From Methylococcaceae bacterium (GTDB taxonomy: Bacteria; Pseudomonadota; Gammaproteobacteria; Methylococcales; Methylomonadaceae): a DNA stretch of 46,845 bases. The stretch covers positions 1-46,845 of the forward strand of contig JABFSH010000057.1 in assembly GCA_013140705.1 (NCBI GenBank), in the 5' to 3' direction. Both the position numbers and the translations under genes were made by a program. The notes beneath the pieces were generated by a model. The model saw only the letters and a list, made by a program, of their open reading frames with translations, had not been told where the DNA came from and ran no database searches. The first letter of the stretch is position 1, and the number at the start of each line of letters is the position of its first letter. Below are positions 26,517-35,491 of this stretch, in pieces.

Positions 26517-26668
26517 TTTCTGTAGCCTCGCATGTTTATCCCTGAGCATCCCTCATTCTTAGGGAGGCCATACCGACACATTCCTTATAGGATGTAAATA
26601 GTTACTATTTTGCCATTTTTTAGGTGAAGTTGTTTAATTTTAGCACCCCAGCCAGCTTCTGGCTGACT

Positions 26669-26893
26669 TTATCGCCACAACTTCTCAAACCGCGCCGGAT
26701 TCGATGCAGTATAGCGGACAGTGTGCTGAATGTTTCTGTGCCCTAGATAATCCTGAATCAGTCGCGTATCGGCTCCCTGATCCGCCAGTGCGAAGCCGCA
26801 AGCATGGCGTAGCATGTGGGGATGAGCAGATAAGGAAAGGTCTGCTCGCTCGCCATAAGTGTGAATAAACGCAGCCTCTCTTTATCACGCTTT
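26669..26893 (-). pseudogene. Tyrosine recombinase C-terminal fragment
   Basis: The minus-strand frame ending at TAA 26669-26671 reads REAAFIHTYGE...HPHMLRHACGFALADQGADTRLIQDYLGHRNIQHTVRYT...FEKLWR. This gives H-x-L-R-H, the LGH box and a tyrosine, the C-terminal third of an integrase. Upstream the frame is closed by a stop near 26893 and no start exists, so the gene is a remnant. It may mark the edge of the defence island. Confidence 0.8.
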
Positions 26894-27173
26894 TTGTATT
26901 TATTTCCAACCCAAAACTGAAGATTAAATATTTCGGCACGGACAGTCTAATCGGGGCAGGGAACTTCCGAGACTGATAAAAGTGGTTATCAATAAACTAC
27001 CAGAAGATATCGCATACAGTTTAATTATTAGTTAGGCACATATTTTTGTGTCCATTTTGAGTATACCTTCGCCTTACAGGTTCTACTGCCAAAATATCGC
27101 CTGAAATTTGTCAGATAAGGGTTATATCTGAATACATTGACAACTTTGCATAAAGGTTTAGAGAATAATCTGA

Positions 27174-27226
27174 CAATATTCGGGCAGGAACAACCTAGCT
27201 ACCAAAACCGCCACCATGTCCAAAAC
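27174..27226 (+). repeat. Dispersed 53-bp repeat, copy 1
   Basis: The sequence starting CAATATTCGGGCAGGAACAA matches 28987-29039 with five mismatches over 53 bp. Both copies lie in non-coding DNA, on either side of the two small membrane-protein genes. Confidence 0.75.
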
Positions 27227-27231
27227 TGTGA

Positions 27232-27482
27232 TTTTTCTAAGCCGATGTCATTAGATTGTCAAACCCGATGTCATTACGTTGCAAAATTGTCGAACCCAAC
27301 GGCAGCAAGGCGCAAAAAATGGGCAACCCCAGGTCTGTGATCTGGAGCTAATTGATAGAATTGATACCTATAACAGTCAGTATGTATAGGTTGTCGCATA
27401 AATTTCAATTTTCGATACATTTTTGCGACTAGCTGCGTTTTGTGAATTTTCCAGACTTACTGGTGACATCGGCTTAGAAAAA
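27232..27482. repeat. 19-bp inverted repeat pair with direct repeats
   Basis: TTTTTCTAAGCCGATGTCA (27232-27250) is the exact reverse complement of 27464-27482. Next to the left copy CCGATGTCATTA occurs twice. Arrays of short repeats containing TGTCA at a terminus are typical of transposases of the TniA/TnsB kind, so this may be a transposon end or a small non-autonomous element. Confidence 0.5.
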
Positions 27483-27793
27483 TGACAACTGCACTATTTG
27501 AGATTGCAACGGTGTTTTCAATAGGTTTAACATAGCTAAAGCCCCGCCCGCGTGATCGCGTTGCAAAAAAGAAAATTTTTCCACGGTCGTGACACTGCAG
27601 AGTTTGGAGAAATACTCGGCAGTCTTTTGGTCACGGCTAGGGCATTCAACCAATGTTTGAACGGCCTGTGAGAAGTAAATATCCATGAAATATTATTGTA
27701 TCCTGTGAATATTTTGACTAACCCTTAGAAAAAATGTAGATTTTTGAAATGTAATGATAAATGCTGTGTTTGATCTAGTGAACGGTCGTTTCT

Positions 27794-28387
27794 TTGGATG
27801 CGTTGATAATGAATATAATAACGGGTTTGTGGGGGAAGATTCGGCTATTTATATGTTGGCTTATAGATATAAGTTACGATGGAACAAAGAAAACGCTAGA
27901 ATTGTTGTTTCTAGCGTGTCAGATCGGGGCTTTGCTTGCAGCAGGCTTATGGTCATATTATGAATACTGGCAACAACGAATGGGAACACCCCATGCGGAG
28001 GTTCAATTAGATATATCGCATATTCCTATAACACAACATAAGAATTTATTGCGCGTTGAGGCAAAGCTTGTTAACAAAGGGAAATCAAAACTCAGTTTTG
28101 ACGGAGAGAAAACAAGCAAAGAAAATGGGTACATTCAAGTTCAGAAAGTAAGCGAGTGTACTGAAAAAAAATGTAATTCTTTTGTTTGGGAGCAAATTCT
28201 GAGGGAGAAAATATTAGACCCAATCGAGGTAGAGCCAGATGAAACCGAATTTGTTGGTAAAGAAATTTTAATCCCGTCTGATATAAAGTACGTGCGCATT
28301 TACGCTTATTTTGGAAACAAAAATAATGAAAAGACCATAGGATGGTCCAAAAGCGATGTTTATCATTTTCAGAACCCGATAAAATGA
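27794..28387 (+). CDS. Membrane-anchored hypothetical protein
   Basis: This is a 197-residue protein. Two hydrophobic segments (about 6-24 and 36-56, LELLFLACQIGALLAAGLW) precede a soluble beta-rich domain (AEVQLDISHIPITQHKNLLRVEAKLVNKGKSKLSF). That domain resembles a periplasmic or extracytoplasmic immunoglobulin-like fold. The stop overlaps the next gene by 4 nt. The family is not recognised. Confidence 0.6.
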   Translation: MDALIMNIITGLWGKIRLFICWLIDISYDGTKKTLELLFLACQIGALLAAGLWSYYEYWQQRMGTPHAEVQLDISHIPITQHKNLLRVEAKLVNKGKSKLSFDGEKTSKENGYIQVQKVSECTEKKCNSFVWEQILREKILDPIEVEPDETEFVGKEILIPSDIKYVRIYAYFGNKNNEKTIGWSKSDVYHFQNPIK

Positions 28388-28716
28388 TCAAAGAGACTAC
28401 TGTAATAACGCTATGCGTTGCCTTGGTTGTTTGCTTATTTGTTGTGTGGCTTCTTTGGTTTTCTTCGCCGAATGAAAAGACCTATCGTGCGCCTGGTCAT
28501 GGATCTGATGGCAATGAAATGATCTATCGCGTGCCTGGGCGAGGGGAAGATAGAGAGGGCGGTCTATGGGATCGCAGTATCCATGCTTGGGTGTATGATA
28601 TTTCTCAACGCCCGCCAGAACCATCCGATATTAATGTTCCCATTGTGTCAGCCAATGGACGGCAGAAGAGTGACAAGAGTAAGCAACCAGATAAACAAAA
28701 AAATTCTTTACACTAA
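28384..28716 (+). CDS. Small membrane protein
   Basis: This is a 110-residue protein with one strong N-terminal transmembrane helix (VITLCVALVVCLFVVWLLWF) and a polar, proline- and lysine-rich tail. The start ATG at 28384 overlaps the stop of the upstream membrane protein gene (ATGA), so the two probably act together. Earlier start choices lie inside the upstream gene. No family is recognised. Confidence 0.55.
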   Translation: MIKETTVITLCVALVVCLFVVWLLWFSSPNEKTYRAPGHGSDGNEMIYRVPGRGEDREGGLWDRSIHAWVYDISQRPPEPSDINVPIVSANGRQKSDKSKQPDKQKNSLH

Positions 28717-29500
28717 CTGTAGCGGCCTGCAAACATAAATCACAAGACCTACAAACATCCGCTTTTTCGGCCCGAATTGAGTGAGTTTAAACAAACGACA
28801 GAATTGTTTCATAGATTTTTTAGCCACGCCACATCTAACGTGGCTCTGAACTGCTTTTTAATTTCCAAAAAAATTGCCAGTTTTTCATAGCTAAAATTGG
28901 GAAGTGGATAATTGACATAAAGCCTTGTCGGTTGTGGGTTTACGCAAAACCCTGTGGGACTTTGATTACGTTTGTTTAAACGTACCCAATATTCGGGCAG
29001 GAACAACATAGCTACCAAAACCGTCACTCTGTACAAAACCGACTGGTTTCGTACATCCATAAATATAGGGGGTACAAAAGTAGGCAAATTGCATTTCGGA
29101 CATCGGCTATAATTCGTACTACACTTCCGGACGGTAATGGATCCTATTACAAATTCTTGATTAGTACTGTCTTGCTCTACGCCGGAGAGTTCAATTTTGA
29201 GGGCTCGTGCCCAATTCGTAGTCCACACGTGCATGTTCTGCCTTCATTGGCAGCTTCCTACCAGCTGCTTAGTATCACTGAAAATAGGACGGAAGGACTA
29301 TATAGACGCCAAAAATGACATTCCTAAACATTTAAAAACTAGTTTACAGAAGATGTAAATATGACTTAAGTGTAAGTGTTTTTTTACTGCTTCCACGCGT
29401 TCCATTTGATCTTAATTTGTTGCTCTACTTGGAGAGATTTATAGATTATATATTCATGGATTTGTACTTGAGTAGTATGACTTTCAATGCCATTTAACAC
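28717..29500. other. Intergenic region with repeats
   Basis: About 780 bp without a supported gene. It contains the inverted pair GTTTAAACAAACG (28785-28797) and CGTTTGTTTAAAC (28969-28981), and the second copy of the 53-bp repeat (28987-29039). A minus-strand frame of 141 codons runs across both repeats and is judged accidental. Confidence 0.5.
28987..29039 (+). repeat. Dispersed 53-bp repeat, copy 2
   Basis: It matches 27174-27226 with five mismatches, same orientation, about 1.8 kb apart. The pair could support deletion of the intervening membrane-protein genes by recombination. Confidence 0.75.
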
Positions 29501-32500
29501 TCATCTATTTACAGCTTTCCGTTGCACAGGTTGTGATTCAACCTTAACGACAGACGCTTGTTGGTGCTTTATCTCGATCGGCGGCTGGTTTCGGATAATG
29601 AGGCTATTCACAAGAGGGATCACCTGGCGCTCGACACCGGACATGCCCAGAACGCTCTTGGTTGCCAGGTCATTAAAATCAGTAAATGATTTCATTGTTG
29701 TGATCGCTGCTTTCTGCTCATCAGACAAATTACCACTCCTTGCAATACCCGGCGTTATCGGTTTTAAGTCGGCTGGATAGGCCTGTTCACCTGGCGCGAA
29801 AATTGGAAAAATTGCCAGGCCATTGACCGCGTTTGCCGCTGCCTGTGCTTTTTCTTTTCCAGGGTTTCGGCCTTCCGTCAATTCCTGATGCAGGTCGTTG
29901 TCACCGGCAATGATAAATGGTTTATCCGGAAATTTGTTGTGTAATAAACGGGCCACACTGGGCAGATTGCCGGCATCAAACGCCGCGACGGTTGCATAGC
30001 CCAGCGACTGTGATAAGGTGTCTGCAGTCGCATAGCCTTCAGCAATGACGATCGCCGGTGCTTTTGCAAGCGCATCAAGCCCTTGGCCACCAACGACATG
30101 AAATGTGTCCTGTTTCGCCCCGCCCGCCGCAAACCGCTTCAAGCCGTTAGGTTGTATAGTTTGAACAGAACGGATTTCACCGTTTATATCCTGCGCAGCC
30201 AACAATAAATCACCGGCGGTAAACACCAGCTTATCCGGGTTGGACTCCCGCAGTACTTTGGAGTCTTTAGCATCTAATCCGATCAGAATAGCGGCATTTG
30301 CAGGCAATCCGCTACTATCTTTAGGTACAACCTGTAAATCACCTGGTCTGGCCTGCTTTGATTGCAAATACGGATGATCAGAAGTGGCTATTGGAGCCAC
30401 CGCCAACAATGCACGAACGGAACGAGCAACTTGGTCTTGCCGAGCTTGATGCGCGGCTTCGCGTGCTTGCTGTTTCGCAGCACTTTCGGCTTGCAACTGC
30501 GCTTTTTCTACTTCACTCAATGAATAACCTTTCGCTTTCCATTTCATTTTTTCACCGGTTCGATTATTCTCAATATAACCACCCGGATGTCCGTCAAGAT
30601 GACCGACATAGAAACCGGCTTTTTCATGAGGCTTATCCCCCGTGGTTGCAATCCGGTGTGTTGTACCGTCCATGACGGGATGATGGCCGGTTACGAGACA
30701 GCCGAGCTCCCGCATCGCCTCAGCAAACTCTTCCCGTGGCGATAAAGCAGGAGTTTGTTGGACCGTTACCTGATCCGGTAACCACTTTATAAGTCGGCTC
30801 CTATCCGCCGTATCACCGGCATACCAGGATTTTGCGGTCTTGTCCCATAAAGCCCCTGCCGCCTTGGCCGCTTTCCGTTCACTGTAAGGCACGGCCAGAT
30901 AGAGCCGGCCTTGGTGATTGACTGGATTGCGATGAACCATAAACCGGTTGTACCGGATTAAAATTTCGGCATTCCTTGCTTCAAGCTTGAGAATATCCGC
31001 CTTGATCTTTTGAATAGCGATCAAGTCTTCCGGTGACAGGCCATCCTTTTCGTCTAAATCGATACTTTTGTAGGCTGCTAAGGTTTGATTCCGCCAATAC
31101 TTTGCCGTTAATGGTTGGCCAGAGACTGCCTTGTTCTGCAGCCATTGTTCGAAAGGCGCTAATGAAACACCGGCATTGATATACCAGGACTGTGCCCCGC
31201 GATCCCATTTTGCTCCTAACGCCTTAGCTTCGTCTTTTTCCCGATAGGGAACGTCAAGATAGGTTTTTTCTGTCAAGAGTGACGCCTGAGTGCGTATTGC
31301 CATTTCCTCATCTTCAACACTGGCCAAAGCTGGCAACACTTTCCCATCATCCAACTCAGGCGACTCAGGATCGAAAAGTCGTGCTGTTTCCGTGGTCACG
31401 CAAAGGCCGGTTGTCAAAGCCTGAGACGGGTCATTTAAAACAATGGCAACCACGGTGTCGCTTTCCCCGTTGCTGTTCACTGCAACTCTACCTGATGGTT
31501 TGGACAGTACAGCCGATTCGATCGCCTGCCACTGAATATCACTACCCTTCACAATCCCTCTGCTGAGCAAAGCCATTGGCGTCAATTTCTTAAACGTATC
31601 ACGTACGAAAGGACTGTCGGCCAATGCTTGTGCTCGCTCTAATGAAGCCGGATCGTCACTATCCCCACATAAAATAACAGGCCTATCGCCGACAAAAACG
31701 GCAGCATGGCTGTTCTGCCTGTCTGTATTGCTTGGCACATAATCGCCCGGCGTTAACGTGGACAATTTTAACAGTCTGGCTAGCTCGGTTTGATAAGCCG
31801 AGTGTGGAATGTCGTTTGTTAAGGATGAAGTGACTGACATAGTTGACTCCTGATGGACCTTATTGGAAAGTGGTTCAACGACTTGATCTTGTACCTGCTG
31901 TTGCTCAAGACTCAAGAGATAATCCTGGATCTTTTCAGCATCAGCTGCTGCCCGGAAAATCTCCAGCGGATCGTCTTGTAACACCTTGATCCAGGAGCTC
32001 ACATAGGCAGCGTGTTGCCCGGGATCGTGGCCAATCCCCAAGGCATCGCCGAGCAACAGACTGGAGATTTCCGCCCGCAACTCTTCTTTGGCATAGCCTT
32101 CACTGCCGAAAGGGTGGGCCAGATCGCGATCTAATCGGGTTTCGTGACCGGTCCAATGCCCCAGTTCATGCAAGGCCGTGGCATAGAATTTATCGGCACT
32201 CGGGAACTGGCTCTTTTCCGGCAAATGAATACTGTCGGATAAGGGCCGGTAAAAAGCATTGCCACCGAGTGTATGATGGATTACCGCACCCGATGCAATT
32301 AAAATGGCTTCGGCACGTTCGATGGCGTCCCAGGTTTGCTCTTTCTTTTGTAACGGCGGCAAACCTTCGATCTGATCGGCATTAAACACCGTCGCATAAA
32401 AGACCCGGGGTCTTTCCAGTTTAACTATGACTTTCACCAGATGGCCGTCATTGTCTAAAACCGGCTTGCCCTGGCTGTCTTTCTTGATGAATTCGTCAGT

Positions 32501-32785
32501 GAATTTCCAATATTGAATGCCGGTGCCTTTTTCGCCTTTGCGGACTTGGCCGCCCAGCGTTTCCGACTGTTTATAGGTCATCCAGCGCTGATCGTTTCGC
32601 TCTTGTGCCATCAGCAGTATGGCATTGATGCCTTTATAACGATTGCCGGTCACCGGATTGAAGGGCAACAACGAACCGGAATTTCCAGGCTCCCAAGGTC
32701 GTTGCCACGGTGCCGTGCCTTGTTCCAGTTGCCGGATCAAGTTTTCGGCAACGGTTTCATGAAAGGGTTTTTTCTTGGATTCCAT
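29501..32785 (-). CDS. ArdC/TraC-like conjugative primase with TOPRIM domain
   Basis: This large protein (about 1,094 residues) begins with an ArdC N-terminal ssDNA-binding domain (PFHETVAENLIRQLEQGTAPWQRPW). A metalloprotease-like motif follows (ALHELGHWTGHETRLDRDL). Two DUF5710-like units (YLDVPYREKDEAKALGAKWD and YLAVPYSERKAAKAAGALWD) come next, then a C-terminal TOPRIM domain (IVIAEGYATADTL, FIIAGDNDLHQE). Such proteins enter recipients with the transferred strand, protect it and prime synthesis, like RP4 TraC. The ATG at 32785 has AGGAGG 8 nt upstream. It lies at the distal end of the leftward tra operon. Confidence 0.85.
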   Translation of the reverse strand: MESKKKPFHETVAENLIRQLEQGTAPWQRPWEPGNSGSLLPFNPVTGNRYKGINAILLMAQERNDQRWMTYKQSETLGGQVRKGEKGTGIQYWKFTDEFIKKDSQGKPVLDNDGHLVKVIVKLERPRVFYATVFNADQIEGLPPLQKKEQTWDAIERAEAILIASGAVIHHTLGGNAFYRPLSDSIHLPEKSQFPSADKFYATALHELGHWTGHETRLDRDLAHPFGSEGYAKEELRAEISSLLLGDALGIGHDPGQHAAYVSSWIKVLQDDPLEIFRAAADAEKIQDYLLSLEQQQVQDQVVEPLSNKVHQESTMSVTSSLTNDIPHSAYQTELARLLKLSTLTPGDYVPSNTDRQNSHAAVFVGDRPVILCGDSDDPASLERAQALADSPFVRDTFKKLTPMALLSRGIVKGSDIQWQAIESAVLSKPSGRVAVNSNGESDTVVAIVLNDPSQALTTGLCVTTETARLFDPESPELDDGKVLPALASVEDEEMAIRTQASLLTEKTYLDVPYREKDEAKALGAKWDRGAQSWYINAGVSLAPFEQWLQNKAVSGQPLTAKYWRNQTLAAYKSIDLDEKDGLSPEDLIAIQKIKADILKLEARNAEILIRYNRFMVHRNPVNHQGRLYLAVPYSERKAAKAAGALWDKTAKSWYAGDTADRSRLIKWLPDQVTVQQTPALSPREEFAEAMRELGCLVTGHHPVMDGTTHRIATTGDKPHEKAGFYVGHLDGHPGGYIENNRTGEKMKWKAKGYSLSEVEKAQLQAESAAKQQAREAAHQARQDQVARSVRALLAVAPIATSDHPYLQSKQARPGDLQVVPKDSSGLPANAAILIGLDAKDSKVLRESNPDKLVFTAGDLLLAAQDINGEIRSVQTIQPNGLKRFAAGGAKQDTFHVVGGQGLDALAKAPAIVIAEGYATADTLSQSLGYATVAAFDAGNLPSVARLLHNKFPDKPFIIAGDNDLHQELTEGRNPGKEKAQAAANAVNGLAIFPIFAPGEQAYPADLKPITPGIARSGNLSDEQKAAITTMKSFTDFNDLATKSVLGMSGVERQVIPLVNSLIIRNQPPIEIKHQQASVVKVESQPVQRKAVNR

Positions 32786-32834
32786 GGTCATAACCTCCTG
32801 AAGGTTATTACGAATTCATCGTCACGTTGGCTAG

Positions 32835-33029
32835 TTACTCATCAGGTAAATCAATACAACTGTCTAATGCCTCGGCTTCGGATAAGGCATCCTCTTGAAA
32901 GGCACCGGCGCGTTCCGCTTCGTCCGGATCAAATTCCACCTCAAAACCCGGTGTCATGGCATCGGTTAACTTCTCGGTCAGGACTTCGATGGCATTTAAT
33001 CTGTTCTTGAAACGATTCATAGTCATCAC
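32835..33029 (-). CDS. Small acidic protein in tra operon
   Basis: This is a 64-residue acidic protein ([19 protein letters not shown]...). It lies between traF and the primase gene, the place where RP4 carries small genes traD/traE. No domain is recognised. A GAGGT ribosome site is in front of the start. Confidence 0.5.
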   Translation of the reverse strand: MMTMNRFKNRLNAIEVLTEKLTDAMTPGFEVEFDPDEAERAGAFQEDALSEAEALDSCIDLPDE

Positions 33030-33062
33030 CTCGTTGGTTACTGTAAAAATTCGGCTTAGTGT

Positions 33063-33584
33063 TTACCAGGTAAAAATCGGTCGTAAAACGCCCTCTATGT
33101 GTTGACGATTGATCGAACCAAAATAGCGTCCGTCAAACGAACTATTGTTGCTGTCAGACATCAGCAGAAACTCGTCACGTCCCAAAACCCAGGCAGCCTC
33201 ATACTCAGGAAGTGCTCGGCCAGCGCCGTCGGCCTGGAACGGTTCACTCAACGCCAGTAGTCGACCATTGACCTGCACGCCGTCTTTGCCAATGGCTACG
33301 AAATCATTTTTTGCTGCCAAAATCTTCTTCATGAGATGTCCATAGCCGCCAGGGCAAAAACCGGCGCTCAAATAGCCCCGATCCTTAGCCATGTCGAAAA
33401 CCGACGTCCGAGGTGGGCAAAAATAGACAGTAGCGCCTTTTGTCAAAGGTTCATCCATTAGCCTGTATATGCCTACCGGAATACTCGGCGTTGTGTTTAT
33501 TCGTAACCCTACGACATAAACAACTCCACATAACAGAAAGATTGAACTCAAAAGCACAAAACAAGCCGCAAGTGGCTTGTTCAT
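33063..33584 (-). CDS. traF: Conjugative signal peptidase TraF (S26 family)
   Basis: This is a 173-residue protein. It has an N-terminal membrane helix (CFVLLSSIFLLCGVVYVVGL), the substrate-binding segment NTTPSIPVGIYRL with the catalytic Ser of the S26 family, LMKKILAAKND around the general base Lys and the SFDGRYFGSI box near the end. In RP4, TraF processes and circularises the pilin TrbC. Its gene overlaps traG by 4 nt. No pilin gene is in the window. Confidence 0.9.
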   Translation of the reverse strand: MNKPLAACFVLLSSIFLLCGVVYVVGLRINTTPSIPVGIYRLMDEPLTKGATVYFCPPRTSVFDMAKDRGYLSAGFCPGGYGHLMKKILAAKNDFVAIGKDGVQVNGRLLALSEPFQADGAGRALPEYEAAWVLGRDEFLLMSDSNNSSFDGRYFGSINRQHIEGVLRPIFTW

Positions 33585-35491
33585 AACTTGATGCCTTCGT
33601 CATCAAAGTCGGCGCTCAGTGTCCGGTTTAGCTTGTCACTGATCGCGGGTGCTGGGACAGCCGCACGAGCTTTAAAGATGTGATCTTTAAAAAATAAGGG
33701 CTGGACGCCATAAATGGCCGGGAATCCCGCCACATAAACCACCATATCACCGGCTTTTTCAATCAAGCCTTCGGCATCTTTAATCGGACCCGGCATGCGC
33801 AAACACTCATCGGGTGTTAACAGGGGTCTTTGCACTTCCTGGATAGTCCGGGACACTTGCCCCAGTAAAACGGACGTGCGCCGGCCGCTGGTGGTGATTT
33901 GCTCTTTGGAAACGGTGGTCTGGCCTGATAATTTCGACAGATGCTCGGCGGTTTCAAAACGATTCGGTGGGTACGCGTTCTGGACATGGCAGTTGGAGGT
34001 GATGGTTTCATCATGACCATAGCCGGTTTCCCGGCTTTTAAGCTGATTTATGTCCTGGCAAATCAAATAACACTTGATCCCGTAGCCGGCAATAAACGCC
34101 AGCGACTCTTGCAATATTTCAAGCTTGCCTAAACTGGGGAACTCATCAAACATCATCAGCAGACGGTGTTTATAATGGGCTTTCGGTTGACCGTTAACGA
34201 ATTCCATCTTGTCGGCCAATAATCTGATGATCATATTGACCAGGACCCGCACCAGCGGGCGCAATCGTGCCTTATCGTTAGGATGGGTCACGATATACAA
34301 GCTCACCGGATCATCGAAATTCATCAAATCCCTAATCCGAAACTCAGACGAGCTGACATTGCGCTGGACAACCGGATCGCGGTATAAAGCCAGATACGAC
34401 TTCGCCGTAGACAGCACAGAGCCTGATTCTTCATCCGGTCGGTCCATCATGTCACGGGCGGCTGAGCCGACCGCCGAATGGTTTTTTCCGTTCACATGCC
34501 CATAAGTGATCATTTCCATCCATAACTCGGCAATATCGCGGTTGGGATCGGAGAGGATGGCATCGACAGTGGGTAAGGAGGCTTGCCTCCCTTCTTGCTG
34601 GGCTTTGTATAAGACATGCAAAATGACGCCGACCAGCAAGGCTTGCGCAGTCTTTTGCCAATGCGTTTCCAGACCTTTTCCGTCCGGGTCAACCAGCAAG
34701 GTTGATAAATTCTGAACGTCGCCGACTTCGTATTCGGTTGTCAGGCGAATCTCATCCAACGCATTCCAGCGAACACTGCCGTTTAACGCCGCGAGTTCAA
34801 AGCGCAAGACTTTATTGCGCGCATGTTTTTGCCGCCAACCGGAAGTCAATTCCCATAACTCACCTTTCAGATCTGTCACGACCACGCTCTGCTCCCACGA
34901 CAACAAGGTAGGAATGACTAAGCCCACACCTTTCCCTGAGCGTGTGGGGGCATAACACAGCACATGCTCAGCACCGTTGTGCCGTAAATAACGCGTCACG
35001 CCTTTTTTATCTTTCCAGGCGCCTACATAGACCCCCGTATTCGCTAATTGAACTTGGCCTGTCAGCTTTTGCCAAAATGATGTAGGCCGTGGTAATAAGC
35101 CCGCCCTTTCGATGTCCTGCTGATTCGCCCAGCGTGCGGAGCCGTGTAAATATCGGTTAACTTTTGATGAGTTCGCCGTCATTATCTTGGCCACCATCAG
35201 TACTAACAACCCGGAAGCCGTCACCGTCATACCAACTCCAGCGGCTTTCATCATGTTGGCCTGATAAAGGCCATACCAGTTATGCGCCCAGATCAGGATG
35301 CTCCAAGGAGGATAAAGATGATGGAAACTGACCCCTAATTGAGGCGGGTAGCCGAACTCATAGGCAAAAAACTGAGTCGCGGACTGCAAACCGGCAAGCA
35401 GCACAAGAATGGTCAGAACCGGTATTAATCTGGATTTGGGTTGATCAACTTTAACTTGTGGTCCGACATGATTATTGAATCGGTCTTTCAT
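33581..35491 (-). CDS. traG: Type IV coupling protein TraG (VirD4 family)
   Basis: This is a 636-residue inner-membrane ATPase linking the relaxosome to the secretion channel. N-terminal membrane helices (LIPVLTILVLLAGL and GLLVLMVAKIM) precede Walker A YAPTRSGKGVGLVIPTLLSW, Walker B LLMMFDEFPSLGKL and the T4CP motif CQDINQL. It overlaps traI (4 nt) and traF (4 nt). Length matches RP4 TraG (635). Confidence 0.95.
   Translation of the reverse strand: MKDRFNNHVGPQVKVDQPKSRLIPVLTILVLLAGLQSATQFFAYEFGYPPQLGVSFHHLYPPWSILIWAHNWYGLYQANMMKAAGVGMTVTASGLLVLMVAKIMTANSSKVNRYLHGSARWANQQDIERAGLLPRPTSFWQKLTGQVQLANTGVYVGAWKDKKGVTRYLRHNGAEHVLCYAPTRSGKGVGLVIPTLLSWEQSVVVTDLKGELWELTSGWRQKHARNKVLRFELAALNGSVRWNALDEIRLTTEYEVGDVQNLSTLLVDPDGKGLETHWQKTAQALLVGVILHVLYKAQQEGRQASLPTVDAILSDPNRDIAELWMEMITYGHVNGKNHSAVGSAARDMMDRPDEESGSVLSTAKSYLALYRDPVVQRNVSSSEFRIRDLMNFDDPVSLYIVTHPNDKARLRPLVRVLVNMIIRLLADKMEFVNGQPKAHYKHRLLMMFDEFPSLGKLEILQESLAFIAGYGIKCYLICQDINQLKSRETGYGHDETITSNCHVQNAYPPNRFETAEHLSKLSGQTTVSKEQITTSGRRTSVLLGQVSRTIQEVQRPLLTPDECLRMPGPIKDAEGLIEKAGDMVVYVAGFPAIYGVQPLFFKDHIFKARAAVPAPAISDKLNRTLSADFDDEGIKL

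Larger units (their letters stand above)
26940..27793. other. Intergenic region with transposon-like repeats
   Basis: This 850-bp stretch has no supported gene. It contains a dispersed 53-bp repeat (27174-27226), a 19-bp inverted repeat pair (27232-27250 and 27464-27482) and two direct copies of CCGATGTCATTA (27242-27253 and 27267-27278). The mix suggests remains of a transposon. Confidence 0.5.

Noticed and set aside
28809-29234. 141-codon minus-strand reading frame
   Set aside because: It crosses a 13-bp inverted repeat and the dispersed 53-bp repeat, and has no protein-like pattern or ribosome site.
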